Shown: positions 35,569 through 48,320, counted from the stretch's first letter. The stretch: 64,000 nucleotides of DNA from Clarireedia homoeocarpa (GCA_001465935.1 LNKV01000057.1:93485-157484), one strand, 5' to 3'. Numbers and translations: made by a program. The notes: a model not told the origin generated them from the letters alone.

Positions 35569-38076
35569 TCATTGCCACCATTGCGAGAACCTCTCAATCC
35601 AGTTCTTCCTAACAGTCCACATTCGTGCTCTCTTTCCAAAAATGTACATTGGAATAGTAGCAGTCAAGCAAACCAATTGAATAACGCCTAGCCAAATGAA
35701 CACACTCTTGCTACCACTACGCTCCAACCACTCCGTAAAGAACAGACTGAACACCAATCCATGGAAGATATTTTTGCTGAAATTCAAAGTAACGAGCGCC
35801 TCCCCAGCATACTGTCTATAACTGTCGACGCAAAAAGTGATAGCAGTAGTAGAACCAAGCGAGCAACCAAAAGAGATAATGCCAAAGAAGATGGTAGGAA
35901 CAATCCAAGCATCGTGGTTATGAGCAGACCATCCAAAGCCCATAAGACCAATGACCGTGGTGATAGCGACCGGGATACCCATGATAAGACGGAACTCCGG
36001 CTCATAGAGACCACCGTTGCGGCGGGACATTGCGCGAACGATGACATCGCTGACTTTACCAGCCACAGCAGTTCCGAGAACACCACCAATGAATGGAGAA
36101 AGATATATCAATCCGGTAGAGAGGGCGGAGAAGTTGTAAGTTTCTCGATTGCGATAGATAACAGCAACAGATTCGGACAGAACGATAAGCCAGCCGATGG
36201 AGCATGCATAAACCACAGAAGACCATAGAACCGCCGGATATGTGAACAAGATGAAGGGTCGTATGGCTACAACAAGCCATTTGTCATGACATAACTGACC
36301 GTTCCACACTTTGAGTTGTTGGACAAATGTGAGTTTGGGGCTCTGTCTGAGAGTATGGGTGTATTGTATTCCACGAGGAGGGGCCTTGAGTGGGGCAGCG
36401 GATTCTAGGTTGTCAAGAGTAGCACTGGAGCGGCTTTCGTCAATATTGTTATTGATAGGTGAGTTGAAATTTTGTAAAGTTGGTGCAGGCTGCGTAATGC
36501 TGCTGTCTGATTTCTCTTTGTCATCAAATTCGTGGTTGGCTGCTCTAACAGGATGTTGGTCAATCGAGATTCGTACTACTATTTGTTAGCATGTTCTTCA
36601 TAACATGTGAGATGGAAAGTACATACTATGGCGTCCTGTATCGTGCGGATTGATTCTTGTTGTAGGACTGGTTGGCCTGGTTATTGGGCTTGTAGGTCTG
36701 GTGATAGCAGCTTGATCGGAACTATTTGCCTTTTTGGTTGAATCCGAATCAGAACTAAAGTCATCAGGAACAAAGCCAACGTGAAGACTCCGGGTTTGGG
36801 CAGAGCTGGTAGGCCTCGTTTGAGGTTGTCTGGACGAGGTTGGGTCTGCTGATCCATCTTTGGCCTCGATTGTATCGAACTGGTTGGCCACATCGACTTT
36901 CGATGACGAGTGTTTGAAGTGATGGAACATCGCGGAAAACGCAGAGCTTTTCCGACTGTTACTTGGACGTGCGGTTTTGGGTCTTGGAGTTCGATCCCAG
37001 AATGTCTCCGGCACAAACAAGAAGAGTAAGAAAACACAAAATCCAGCTATAATAGCAACAATCCTGCATTCGCTTGTTAGTTTGGAAGAGCCGTAAACAT
37101 CTTAGTGTAAACTTACCAGAATACCCATCTCCAACCAAGTGACTGGATTATAGCAGCACTGACCAATGGTACTAGATTCTTTCCACCAAGTAATAACAAA
37201 GTGTAGATCCCGATACGATAAGCACGCTCGTGCAAGAAGAAAATCTCAGCGATAGTTGCGGATGGCAAGCACTCAACAGGACTCAGTGCTACTCCTTGGA
37301 TTATTCTGGCCACAAGGAGGGAATTGTAGTTTGGTGACACCGCGCACCAAACTGAGGTGATGATGAAAAGAATAGCTCCCGCAAGATATACTGGACGTTT
37401 TCCAAATAAGATTGCTGTTGGAGAAGCAACTACCGAGCCCACACCCAACCCCATCATATATAGGCCTGTTGTAAGTGCAACCTTTGCCGTTGTGACATGG
37501 TATGTAGCTGCGACGTTTGTGAACCCCGCGGCCAAGATGGGTGTCATGCCACCGCCCAACATGCAGTATAATCCCAACGATAGAAGCGCGCAATCTCTCC
37601 TCCAGACTGGCCAATTCAGGGGATCATTGCTTGAATCCTCTGGTTGTGGTTCCAAAATCGTTGCTCCATCTTTTGTCATTTTCTTCTCTGCGACATATGA
37701 TGGCGCCCGACTTCGGTCGTATGCTGCTGGATTCTGTGGTGGGAGTGTGGAGTTGGAGGTTCGCGCTGGCGCATTTCGCAGACCCAAAGGTTCGTTTCGT
37801 TTGCCGGTGAGCAGGAGGACGGAGCCTTCAAATCGTGAATTAGTAGATGTATACCCCAGAACAACCATTTGCAAACATACCAGGAACTTCATGGGTAAGT
37901 TTATCGTTCAAGACTCCCATACTCCATTTCGTTGGGTGACCTCCCTCATCCTGACTATCTCCATCGTCTCTTGTAGTCCTCGTCTTACGAGAGGCAAAAT
38001 TACGCGCAAAGAACGAGCGTGATTTCTCCGTAGAAACGCTTGCAGGGGCGTCCCCTCCGCCATGGCCGTCACCCAT
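35569..38076 (-). CDS. MFS transporter (DHA1/HOL1-like)
   Basis: Four exons: 37881-38076, 37117-37825, 36627-37063 and 35569-36578, giving about 783 residues. The last acceptor could instead be 3 bp downstream. After a cytosolic N-terminus, DPLNWPVWRRDCALLSLGLY starts helix 1, as in fungal DHA1-type drug/proton antiporters. The A-like loop is ASPTAILFGKRPVYLAGAI, and helices 4-6 include RIIQGVALSPVECLPSATIA and RIGIYTLLLLGG. The central loop of about 200 residues is disordered with RPTSP repeats. The C-terminal half has six helices ending near GVIQLVCLTATIPMYIFGKR. The layout matches Hol1-type members of yeast and filamentous fungi, some of which move polyamines or cations; the substrate here is not known. 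Splices restore GWRWVFWIVAIIAGFCVF. Confidence 0.88.
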
Positions 38077-41000
38077 TTTAACGTGCGTAAAAAGTAGCAG
38101 ATGTTTGGATTAAAAGATCATGATTCAGTATCCGTTTATCTGCGGATCTTTGGGGAAGGCCGGCTTACTACCAGCCACTATACAAGAAGGTCTGTTCGAA
38201 ATCGTACTTGTAAAGACAGACTTTCGCGGGAGCGGAGCGACGAAGAAGGAATTTATAGGGAAAAGGACTGAGGGTAGAAATAACAACGTTCTGGTCGATT
38301 AGGTGAGGCAGTAGTGGGGGGGGTCAAAAGAGTCAGAATATTAGGATGGCAGAAAACCCACGTAGCCGATGCATGAATTATTAGTCCAAAGCACAAACAC
38401 CTAAAGATACGAGGGATGAAGAAGAAGGAGCCTATAAGAGGGCAGAGAAGAGAAATGTGGTTGATTGTGTTGTTCTCTTTCCAGAGGATTCCCAGAGGAA
38501 AGGTAGGCGCCATGCACTAGGAGTTTAGAAAGTTCATTGAATCTGTCTCTCGCCAGGGCTCCCTTTCTGCAATGGTGCTATGATGCTACCCATGTCGGGC
38601 GGTGTGTTCGACGAAGCCTTTAGAAGCTGGCTAGTCGTGCTAGTCGCTAGTCGCTAGTTCTCTGCCTTTTTTCCCAAGAAATTCCCGGGATTTCCTGTTT
38701 AGATGACAATGACGACGATGTTTCAATCCTCGGATCCTAGAGACACTGCTACCATGGCACGAGGGTTCGTCAGATTGTGTAAAAGAGGGTCCGCATGGGT
38801 CTGTATGTGGTATGAAAGCCTACAGTATCGAGCCTATCGCCGGTGATAACCATGATAGCGGTGTAAGACATTTATGCTAAGATAAGCGCCGGAAATTGTT
38901 CGAAATGCTGCGAAATGTTGTACGAAGTAAAATGGTATGGTATAACCTGTTGCGAATCATGTCGCAATGGAGGCTGTGAAGTGTGTAGGATCTATGCTTT
39001 CGTTCATGTGCAACGGCGGTTTTGCCTCTTTGCTCCTCCTGCGTCTGCTCTGAAGCATCCATCTAAAGTCAGTAGACGAGATAGATGCCATGACGTTCAA
39101 TCAGACGAGGACGAGAGTAGGTGATCACGATCACGTTCACGTTCATGCTGCAATGAAAGCTTATGGCTGAATCAGAATGCACAAAAATGTATCAGAACGG
39201 GGGCTAAAGCAGGGTTGGCCACTATGGATGCAGACAGATGAAGATCTATCTACATATATCTGACCCCCATGGCGCTGCATCTGCACCTGCATGGGATGGG
39301 GTGGAGCTCGGATCTTCTAAGCTTCATATCGCCGTACGAAGTAGAGCGGCGAGCTAATGAAGCCAACCTCGCCAACCAACCCTCCACGTCGATTTGTCTC
39401 TTGCATTCTTGCCTTGTTGCTGTTTTTGAACACGGGTCGCTACAGAGTACGCTGACAAGTGATTGTTCGTCAATACTTGGAACAACACGACTTCGACGGA
39501 TAACGCGCGCTTCCCTTCGGCTGTGCGACCTACCTCGAAGGCAGGCAGATTTAGCAAGTAGGTCGAAGATGGGGAAGGTCGTCGTTTACCAACCGACACA
39601 AATGTCCTACTTTTGGGCCACCCCCTTTTTTCCCAGCCTCGAGATACCTACTTACCTCATGCTTCAAATTCAATGTACAACAAGAAATATAGTTTGACTC
39701 ATGCCGATTGCGCGATTAATGGTATCCATTCTTTCTTTTCGTCTGTACATCATCCTATCTATCCTTTACTCAAAGTCAGTTCTACCACCCGCAGTCTCTT
39801 TCCTGCCGTATCGTATCTCCACAATGGAGGGGGGCGTTTTTTGTGTGCTGCTGTGGGGAAAGTGCCAGGTATATGATTCAGCTGATCGCAAGTCATCTGC
39901 CTACTCTCACGGCAGTTGGTTGGGCTTCTCCTCTAGTTCTACTGTGCGAAGTATGCTTCCTATCTCACTGCATGAAATGTTTTTCTTTTTCTGCCGCGTT
40001 GACATCGGATGCTCTGATACGCAAAATATTGCCACATCACGTACTTTGGTTGGTGCTTGAGTCGTTCTTGCAAGGTAAGGACCTGTCTTGGGACGATCTT
40101 TGTTTACCGCGATAATGTCTTTCCAAGAATGGTGTTTGAACAGATATTCTGGGGTAACTTACAGTAGCATAACCCACTCCACTTTTGCTCAATTGGAGGA
40201 ACCTTATCTATGAGACCAATCTCCTATTTTATGCGAGGAACATTTGACCTAGGCAGATAAATATTGGGATAATACAGTAAACCGCAAGTTGCAGTAGACT
40301 GTCTATGAAGGTGCTGATTCTGAGAACATTTCACTTGAATCACTTCGCTTGGGAGATCCAGACCATCTCAGGGGTTGGGATAAGATATTGCAACACATTG
40401 TTTGTCTACTTTACCAAAAAACGAGGAAAGAAAACCGGCCAGCATTTTCCGCAATACAATGCTAGCTCGAAGATAGTAACTTCAATAGTTTCGCGAATCA
40501 CGAACGTGGAATGAATAACTCCGAAACGCACGTCGGAAGTTCTATGTGCTTGCCGCTACATTGCACGCTGTACAAACATGTTGCGTTTGCGTCGAGTGGC
40601 TGGAAAATATCCTCGAGCTACCACGCATCTACTTTTACTCCACTTTCACATTCGTTTTCATGGACGTTGATATGACAAAATTATGATATGTCGCTATAGA
40701 TCTCGGAGGATTGAAGAAGTAGCGTCAGTGGTGTAGGCATCTCGCGAAAACCAAGGATTTCGCACCTACAGATACACATGGAATAGTCGAACCAAAGCCA
40801 ACCTTAGCATATGAGCAGTCATAAAGGTGTGCTATTCTGCTACGTTATCTAATCGTCAGAGTGAGGGATATAGCTACCATGGATCGAGGAATCGATATCT
40901 TCAATCCCTCGCTACTTCGTGGAGGATCTTCTGATTTGGCATCAGGGCCGTTGAGAGGTTTATTCCGAGCATGTCGGGCTCTCAAGCTGCTCAATGGTGA

Positions 41001-41599
41001 TGATACTATCAACCTGCTACAATCACTATCTCGGAGCATTGTCATCCGTTAGAACAAAACAACGGATGGTTTTGATTTGAGTCGACGATAAATGACCACG
41101 AAAGTTCACAGAGAGTCTGAGTAGTACTCTAGTTAATTGCTCTTAAATGCAGCTGTCCTTAGATGCCCTTATGGGGGTCGCAAGACATGACGCTGCTTTG
41201 AAGAGAGAGAACTAATCTCCCATGAACATTGACGTTCCTACGATTCCTCCATTAACCAAAAGTTAACTGGAATACCAAGGATGGCTTCTAACAATGTTTC
41301 AAAGTCCAGCGAACAATGAAACGAAAAGATGGAAATAGACACGAGCGAGGATAGCATATTACTATATTAGGCTTAGTGTCCTATGTCATAGGCCGACCAT
41401 GGTATCTCGCCTGGCGGCTTGAAGCTTGAAGCTTTGAAAAAACTACCTACTCTTCTCATATACTAATCAACGTCCAATTCTCTAAGTCAGCACATAGGTA
41501 TACAGAAATTTTGGGGAAAAGCCGGGGATCAAATTCTTGGATTATATTTCAGCAACAAGGAAAAGGAAAAAGAAAAGAAAAAAACTCTCAAACATCAAA
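38077..41599. other. Long gene-poor interval
   Basis: About 3.5 kb without a supported gene, RNA or mobile element. Frames of 60-140 codons occur on both strands but have no recognisable motifs, signal peptides followed by domains, or good splice joins. The first few hundred bases are the promoter of the MFS gene. A rapidly evolving gene or a non-coding RNA cannot be excluded. Confidence 0.35.
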
Positions 41600-42248
41600 A
41601 TGCCACCCTCAAAATACCTACGAATTTCCTCCCGCTCTCTACCTAAACAATTCTCCTCCATTCCACTATCACAACTCCCCCACCGCCAATTCTCATCCAC
41701 ACCTCCCCAAAAAGCCCCAAACCGCATCTACGACCCGTAAGCCCCCTGAGCATCCAACCCCTCGTCCTCTCCCTCGAGAAAAAGCTAACCCCCATCCCCA
41801 CAGAGTCCGCTACCCGTCTCTCCTCTCAACCTACATCGCGCTTTCAACCAGCTCCTCGCAACCGCTCCTCACCCTATGGACAACATCCTACTGCTCCACC
41901 TGCCAGCACGTCTCTCCCCTCATCCAAAACATCATATCCTCGGGCGCCGGGGAAACGCATGGCGGCGTGCTCTTCTGCGAGGTCGAGTACGATGCGCCGG
42001 ATGTTATGAACGAGGGCCTCGGCATGCGGTATATGGTTAATAGTGTGCCGAGTCTGGTGGGGTTTTTTCGAGGGGAGGTGATGAGTGGGGATGGTGGGGG
42101 GAGGTTGGGGAGTAGAGAGATACAGAGGTTAGGGAAGGAGGGGCTGGAGGAGTGGGTAGTGGGCGCGGCGAGGAAGGGGGAGGAGTGGAGGGGTAGAGGG
42201 GGTGGTGGTGGTGGTGGTGGACTATTTGGAGGTTGGTTTGGAAGGTGA
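41600..42248 (+). CDS. Mitochondrial thioredoxin-like protein
   Basis: Two exons, 41600-41736 and 41804-42248, giving 193 residues. The first exon (MPPSKYLRISSRSLPKQFSS) is rich in Arg, Ser and Leu and lacks acids, as in a mitochondrial targeting peptide. The core holds LLTLWTTSYCSTCQHVSPLI, with a Cys76-Ser-Thr-Cys79 redox site placed like the thioredoxin WCGPC motif. A later VNSVPSLVGFF matches the cis-Pro loop (VxSVPTxxxF). The C-terminus is Gly-rich, with a run of eight Gly and LFGGWFGR. The non-standard CSTC site makes the redox partner uncertain. No close named homologue comes to mind. Confidence 0.8.
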
Positions 42249-42478
42249 TGGGTAGATGTTCTCGGTCGATTTGTATAGTATTTAGAAGAAGATCGGATTG
42301 AATGTACAAATGCAAATAGACAATGTAATCTTCCCAAAAGTTTCATTTCGTGTATATTCATATTTTGGTTTGAATTCAGCTGCTCGTCACATTCAAGAGC
42401 GCTGATAGCTATCTAGCAAAAGATCCAACGCAAAACCACCAGATATAACCTCATATTCATATCACTCGTTGTGTCCCA

Positions 42479-43161
42479 TCAAGGCGTATAAAACACCTCC
42501 TCAAGTGGCTTCCACCAGCTTGGCTCCCCGTCCGCACTACTCTTTGCGCCCTCAACCAAACTCTCCTGGTACGAGTCCGTCATCTTCCACCACTCTTGCA
42601 CCTTGGGATTTTCCCTCATGCGCTCCATATCTCCCGCGTAGTTATAGCCCACGTACTTGAAAGAGGCGAAAAGAATATTTGTGCCCGGGTCATGGAAAAT
42701 CGAATCTGTTATCCGGTTGCAATTATTAGCATGGTTCATTCCTTTGCACTTTCTCCCATCACATCTCCACCCCCAGTTTCTTCTTCCTTCTTCATCCTCC
42801 TCCACCTTTCATCAAAGTCCCCCAACACCAAACCTATAGAAGAACCAAGCAAGCAAGCAAGCCGCAGAAACCGAAAGGAAGAAATAGAGAAACAAAACAA
42901 CATACAATCCTCAATACCGCAGTTCTTAATCTGTTTCAAGACCTCGGGCCAAACCTTCGCATGGCACTTCTTATACTCCTCGACGTACTCCGGCTTTAGC
43001 TTGACGATCTGCGCGAAGCGGCGCCCCTGGTTCTTCAACTTATACGTTGGCACCGAGGCGCTGACAGGGCTTGACGGCGACTGCGGTGCGGCGAAGCGCG
43101 AGGTGGTGGGTGATTTAGGCGACCACATTTGCGGTGGTGGGCTGGAGGGGTTGGTCCACAT
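42479..43161 (-). CDS. L-rhamnose mutarotase family protein
   Basis: Two exons, 42906-43161 and 42479-42705, giving 160 residues. The 200-bp intron (GTATGT...CAG) is long for this window. The join gives CGIEDYSIFHDPGTNILFAS. Family marks are RRFAQIVKLKPEYVEEYKKC, HAKVWPEVLKQI, GDMERMRENPKVQEWW and the final EPSWWKPLEEVFY. These match the L-rhamnose mutarotase (RhaM/RhaU) alpha-beta barrel; the VWPE and WW segments line the active site in bacteria. The enzyme interconverts alpha and beta anomers of rhamnose ahead of catabolism. About 45 residues of Ser/Pro-rich sequence precede the domain, which normally spans about 105 residues. No other rhamnose gene is next to it. Confidence 0.88.
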
Positions 43162-44336
43162 TGTGTGTGATGTTGATGTTTTAAATAGGGATATGGAGTG
43201 GGGGGGGGATGATAGGATAGAGTTGGAATAGAGTAGAGTAGTTAGGCTAGATAGCTTAGGTAGATTGAATAGTGAGAGAGAGCTTGGTGATTTGTTGAAT
43301 AGAATCGAATCAAGTCAGATTGGATCGAGGTAGGCTTTGCTCAAGTTGAGCTCTCAAGCTCAAGTGGTCTCGGAGACTGCGGGGTTGCTTTTGCGTTGAC
43401 TGACCAAACGATTCGATTCAATTGTGGTACAGCTATCGAGCGAGCGATATGGACCGAATACTCCGCCCAGTAGATCGCGGTCAATTTATTGAACAAACAA
43501 ACAGTCCGGACAAGATACTGTAGACAGACAAAAGGATAGTTATAAGCTTGATCTATGTGATCAATAAATCAATTGTCGGGGAAAGGAGCTGCTGCTGCAC
43601 CCAAGATTCAATTTATACGCTACCGACAGACAGCCCAGCGCATCTGTACGAAGTACAGTAGATCTGATCTAGCCCCTCTTGTTCCTTGCTTGCTTCACTC
43701 ACCACTCGCTCGCTCGCAACACTGCTCCGTACATACATTCCTCATCCAGCATGCAAGTGGTTTCCTAATCAAGCTCCGAAAAACGCAAAGGCCCGGTTGA
43801 AACAAGCAACAACGAAGTGGGGTGGGGAAGCCCGCAAAGATCGCTGGCCGGACAAGTGTTTCCGCATGCGAGAAGATTGGTTGGAAGGGCTGATTTCGGC
43901 GGGGGTGGTTTTGGTCCTTCATGACGGATCGGAGAGCTCGGGATACTGTATGACGACGATTGGTTTTAAATAGCTTCATTAGTTATTTGGGGGAGACACG
44001 CCTTGGCTCTGAAGAAGTAGTTCATATTTTGGTGAAAGGGAATGGGAGCAAATGATACTGTTGGCTGCTCTATTACTATGATGTGAGTGATCACTGGAAT
44101 TTACGCTGTTCAGTACTGGCACCGGGATTGGTAGCGCATTCCTAGTGTAATGACATATCACCAATACATAAGCCGCTGTCAGGAATGCTAGTCGTGCAGG
44201 AAATAGCTTCTAGATTTCCCGATTTGAACTGATGGACCAAATGCTCCAAACTCCTGCCCATGAATCCCAAGTTTGAACCGACTCTAAATCGATGTTTACC
44301 CCTTGCGCCAGTAATTACAGAGTCATTCACTATGAA
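43162..44336. other. Intergenic
   Basis: Divergent region between two minus-strand genes; the start contains low-complexity TAGAGTAGA/GATTGAAT-like sequence. No gene is supported. Confidence 0.35.
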
Positions 44337-45234
44337 TTAATTCTCCACGCCCAACATCCCCTTCAAACCACCTTCCACACCTCTCCACCACCTTCCTCTC
44401 TCCTCCAGATCATCCCCCACACCGCCTAAAGCCTCTTCTTTCCTTCTCTTCGCTTCCCTTGCCGCAGTCGTGCTTCCCAATCTCTTCGCCTCCAACGGCT
44501 GCAACTCGGCGTTTAACCTCTCCACCTCCTTAACTTTCCTCGGAACCATCACCTGCAACTGCTCCAACTGTCTATCCAACTCCCTCCTCTCCTTTTCCCT
44601 CTCCTCCACCAGTTCCATTGTCTTATCTAGCCCTAGCCTCAAATTCGGGTGTTCCCCTCCCCCATTCTGTCTTTCTTTCAAATCCCTAATACTCTCTTCC
44701 AACCCTTCAATCCGTGCAGGCAACTCCTGCAATTGTTTCGTCTGCATTTGTATATTCTCGTACTTGCGACATAACTCTCTACCCCTTTTCTCCAGTTCAT
44801 CAACTAGTTCCGCAACTTCGGTTTTTTGCGCTTTCAGGGAGGCTTTGGCGACCGCGAGATGCGACTCGAGTTCGATGTTTTCTTGGTGTTCGACTACGAG
44901 GGGTGGATCACCGACGATGGCACGGATGAACTTTTCTTTTGTGACTTGCTCGACGTAGGAGAAGCGGAGTTTGGAGAATAGTTCCTGGTGGTATTGTTAG
45001 CATGGGAGGGAATGAAGGCAATGGGATGAACGCTGTGTTTACTTTGTAGTGAGCAAGATCCGCTTCGAGACTGGCTGGACTGGGGTTCTCAAACACATTG
45101 GTAGAGACGTCGGATGTGCGGTCGCCTGCTTTTAGGATACCAGATACTGGCTCGCTGAGTTTGATTATGGATAGCTCGTGGCTCTTTTGGAGTTTCAGAA
45201 GCTCAGAAAGCGTCTCTTGAGGTGATTGCGACAT
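44337..45234 (-). CDS. Kinetochore protein Sos7-like, coiled coil
   Basis: Two exons, 45043-45234 and 44337-44984, split by a 58-bp intron (GTAAAC...CTAAC...CAG), giving 279 residues. After a short N-terminus, the conserved block ELFSKLRFSYVEQVTKEKF then IRAIVGDPPLVV matches the N-terminal signature of fungal Sos7 (the partner of Spc105/KNL1, related to yeast Kre28). The remaining ~180 residues are a continuous coiled coil rich in Glu, Leu, Lys and Arg (LPARIEGLEESIRDLKERQ, QLEQLQVMVPRKVKEVERLN). Sos7 helps dock KNL1 at the kinetochore. The short C-terminal tail GLKGMLGVEN is typical of the family as I recall it. Confidence 0.82.
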
Positions 45235-45756
45235 GCTGTTTCCAATGCCGAGAGTCTTTGAGATCCCTTTGAGAACCGTTCGCTTGACAGGGTTATAGTA
45301 ACTTCTTATTTGCGGAACAGGTTGACTCTGAATTGCTCGATTGTTTCCGAAAAATGCGTAATATAATGTTGAAGAGTATAGAACTGAGGGGTTGCTATTG
45401 TTTACTTTGTATTATTTTTGCAGGGATCACGTCGCGGTTGATAGATACACTATTAAAATCAGTAATTAGAAACCCTAGTGCATGCCACTATTCCAGGTTG
45501 AAAAGCCTTAGCTTAAAATTAGGCGTGGTAATATCATATCGGAGAGAAAAGGTGCCGACGGTCGAATCGAAAATACCAAGAAGAACACTACAGTCTCTGG
45601 AGTCGTTAACTGTCTTTATAATTCACACGATCCTCACCAAGCCACTCCACTTAATTACAATTCAGCTTCATATGTTGCACTGGAGGAGTATATACATATG
45701 CGCGGTCAACAAGTCTCTTTCAGGATCCCGTCCTCAACACAGCATACCTCTTCAGC
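45235..45756. promoter_or_regulatory. Divergent promoter region
   Basis: This 522-bp gap lies between the divergent Sos7-like and RS-rich genes and must hold both promoters. No clear TATA box is visible, and I could not assign specific factor sites. Confidence 0.3.
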
Positions 45757-47140
45757 ATGCCGAATGACGATATACTCACCGATGACTATGTCGCAAATCT
45801 TCTAGCCAAAGATGCGAAAGAAAGCTCCATCAGATACTCTGCAAGGGGCCTAGAAGCCTACGCAACACCTTCCAAGTTTGTTCTTTCCTTTGAATCTGCG
45901 TCGTTGTGCTTCGTCATTTCTAACATCCGGTAGACCTCCATTAAATAAGCCGAAACCCAATACTCGATTTTTGCGCAACATAATACGGGACACGGACAGT
46001 CACAACAGAGAACTGTTAGCCAAGGAGGCTGCCGAGGCGCGCGCAAGGTTGGAGAGTCTGTCGAATAGTGGGAGGCAGAGAAGACTTGCGCCAGGCGACA
46101 TCAGGAAAAGGCAATTGGGTGATATTGCGGCTATTCTAGGTGGAGGTCCGGCAAAGAGGCGACGAGTTGAGGAGGCAGGAAGGGAAAGGGGGAACGGGAA
46201 TACTTCTAATGGCAGGGAAACTGGAACGCTAGATGCCGATCGAAGGAAACGAAGGCGAGGGGGGGACGATGATAGATCGAGCGGGCGCAGAAATGATGAG
46301 GACGGTTCGTCCGAGAAGCGACGAGGGGATCGCAAACGCGAAAGCAGTCGCTTGAATGATTCCAGCGCAGACGATGCACCCCAACGGAGTAAAATACGAG
46401 AGAGTAGAGTGAAAGACAACGAGGATCTGACAGACGAGGAAGAAGAGAGATCGAGGCGGAAAGAACATAGAAGACAGAGAAGGAATGTATCTGAAGAACG
46501 GGACAGGAAGGCCAACCGCAAGAGTCGACACAGGTCAAGATCCCGATCGCCGAGAGAACATCGACATAAAGAATCGCGGCATAGAGATAGATCACCAAGG
46601 CGAAAAAGGAAGCGCTCCATATCGTCAAATTCGGAAGATGATAAAAGGCCCACCCGTCAACCGCAGAAAAGTGAAAGGGACAGCCGCGGTCGTAGCTCAC
46701 CGACAGAGCCAAACAAAAGCTATGATTCCGACCCACTAGACGAAATCATTGGGCCGCGCCCCCTGTCAGAACCACAAGCTGTGCGGGTTCGCGGCCGTGG
46801 TGCTGTCTCCCTAGGTTCAGGTCTCGACTCTCGATTTGCAGCCGATTATGATCCTACAGCCGATGTACAGCTGGATCCAGAGGAAGATGATGACTGGGGC
46901 CAGGCCCTGGAAGCTTTGAAAGACCGACAGAAATGGCAAGCTAAGCAATCCGATAGATTACGGGAAGCGGGGTTCTCGGAGCAGGAGATTAAGAAGTGGG
47001 AAACTGGCGGGGAAAAGAGAGAGGAAGATGTAACCTGGACGCGGAAAGGAGAGAAGCGGGAATGGGATAGAGGGAAGGTGGTTGATGAGGATGGCACTGT
47101 AGGGTTTGAGCCAGAGTTTGGCAGGCTTAAGGATAACTAG
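45757..47140 (+). CDS. RS/RD-rich nuclear protein, probably splicing-related
   Basis: Two exons, 45757-45875 and 45934-47140, giving 441 residues. The N-terminus (MPNDDILTDDYVANLLAKDA) and the block crossing the splice, ATPSKPPLNKPKPNTRFLRN then IIRDTDSHNRELLAKEAAEA, look conserved. The middle 200 residues are a charged Arg/Asp/Ser/Lys domain (SRHRSRSRSPREHRHKESRH). The C-terminus is again ordered-looking: ADYDPTADVQLDPEEDDDW and EALKDRQKWQAKQSDRL, ending FEPEFGRLKDN. RS/RD-rich proteins of this layout are often spliceosome associated, but I cannot name the family with certainty. The intron acceptor GGTAG is chosen because it keeps the frame and follows a CTAAC branch site. Confidence 0.75.
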
Positions 47141-47957
47141 GTGGAATGTTTTTTTTTTTTTTTTTTTTTTGTGTATGATGTACTTAAGCCTGCTGGGTGA
47201 TCCTTTTGAATTTTGCAAGGGCATCGCCGCGGAGCAGCGTCATAGAGCTTATAACTTTACGGGGGAGGTGGATGTGGATGTGGATGCGGCTATAGATGAT
47301 CACCCGCTTCTATGTAGAGTTATTATCATCACCGGTCGATATGGAGTGCTTGCGGGCCATGATCAGTAGGGTGTATCCTAGTGTATGCATGCAGGTCTGA
47401 TTCCGAATCCGAACGGCCTCTTTTCAATTCGATAGCACCGAGGGGAGAGGGAAGTTTAACTTATCAACGACTGTGAGATTTTGCATCGCATCCATCTCCT
47501 GCAAATGAAAACACCGTTTTGAGATAAATCGCCTCAGGATTCAAATACTTCAGTGTTTCTTTCATTCAATGTTCAGATTCGATTCATACTACCAGATTGC
47601 GATCAAAGGCTTTTCTAAATTCAGATCACGGTATGGTCGGTCGCTGGTCAACGACCGACTTGGCTTTGCCCCTTAGTATTTGAGGGTAGGGTTTCCATCT
47701 CTTTCTCCGTTTGCTTTCTCAAAGGTGGCATTGCCATGAGAAGAAGAAGGGATATCATGTAAGTAGCTGTTGTGATTGTGTATTCATTCTAGTTAGCTCG
47801 AGTTTTGCCAATTATAGTATATCTATCTGCCCCGAACACAACGATGAAAACGAACGCGAAACTTGCTTGGACGCTTACATGGCTGAGATCAAACCTGGAG
47901 AGAAACCACGCAAGAGAGCGAGAGTGAACGTCGAGGACCTACTGTTCAGCGTATCCT
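47141..47957. other. Intergenic with T homopolymer
   Basis: A run of 22 T residues spans 47149-47170, directly after the preceding stop codon. Short frames follow, without recognised product. It borders the integrase relic. Confidence 0.4.
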
Positions 47958-48320
47958 CTACACGCCATTCCCATATAGGTTCCGTATGGCTTCCCGATTG
48001 ATTGTAGGAGGAATTTTGGGTAGTTCATCGCACCTACGAGTGCAGCACTGATGATGGATACCGACTGCCCTCTCGGCCATTCCTGCTGCTTTCTTCGTTG
48101 CGACGGGTGAGTTAGTCCAGACTGCTCCTTGTCTTTCCAAAGCCGCCTTGACTGCATTTCCAAAGTGAGATCCTAGATCTGCGTAGAATTCCACTGGTAT
48201 TCCAAACTGGAGGAAAAGTTCCTCTGGTCTCGGTTCTGCGAAGGGTGCATATTGTTTTACTTCTTTAGGAAGAGCTACGGTTCCTCTTATGATAGTTGCG
48301 AGATACCAGTGACCTGGTAG
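47958..48320 (-). mobile_element. LTR-retrotransposon integrase relic
   Basis: On the minus strand an open stretch reads HWYLATIIRGTVALPKEVKQ, FGIPVEFYADLGSHFGNAVK and AALERQGAVWTNSPVATKKA, then AGMAERAVG. This resembles the DDE integrase core of Ty3/Gypsy or Ty1/Copia elements: the second catalytic Asp sits in YADLGSHF, and the Glu in GMAE, about 35-40 residues later. Downstream, INREAIRNLYGNG is a decayed version of the segment that follows the core. Reverse transcriptase, RNase H, the first Asp and LTRs are not seen, and frames break on both sides. It is a fragment of a dead element. The exact superfamily is not resolved. Confidence 0.6.

Noticed and set aside
39269..40115. Overlapping plus-strand frames of 87-142 codons
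   Set aside because: No domain, signal peptide or splice structure is recognisable, and several frames overlap each other, as expected by chance in non-coding DNA.
43573..43973. Overlapping frames with lysine-rich sequence between the mutarotase and Sos7-like genes
   Set aside because: Frames overlap on both strands and match nothing known; no splice model improves them.
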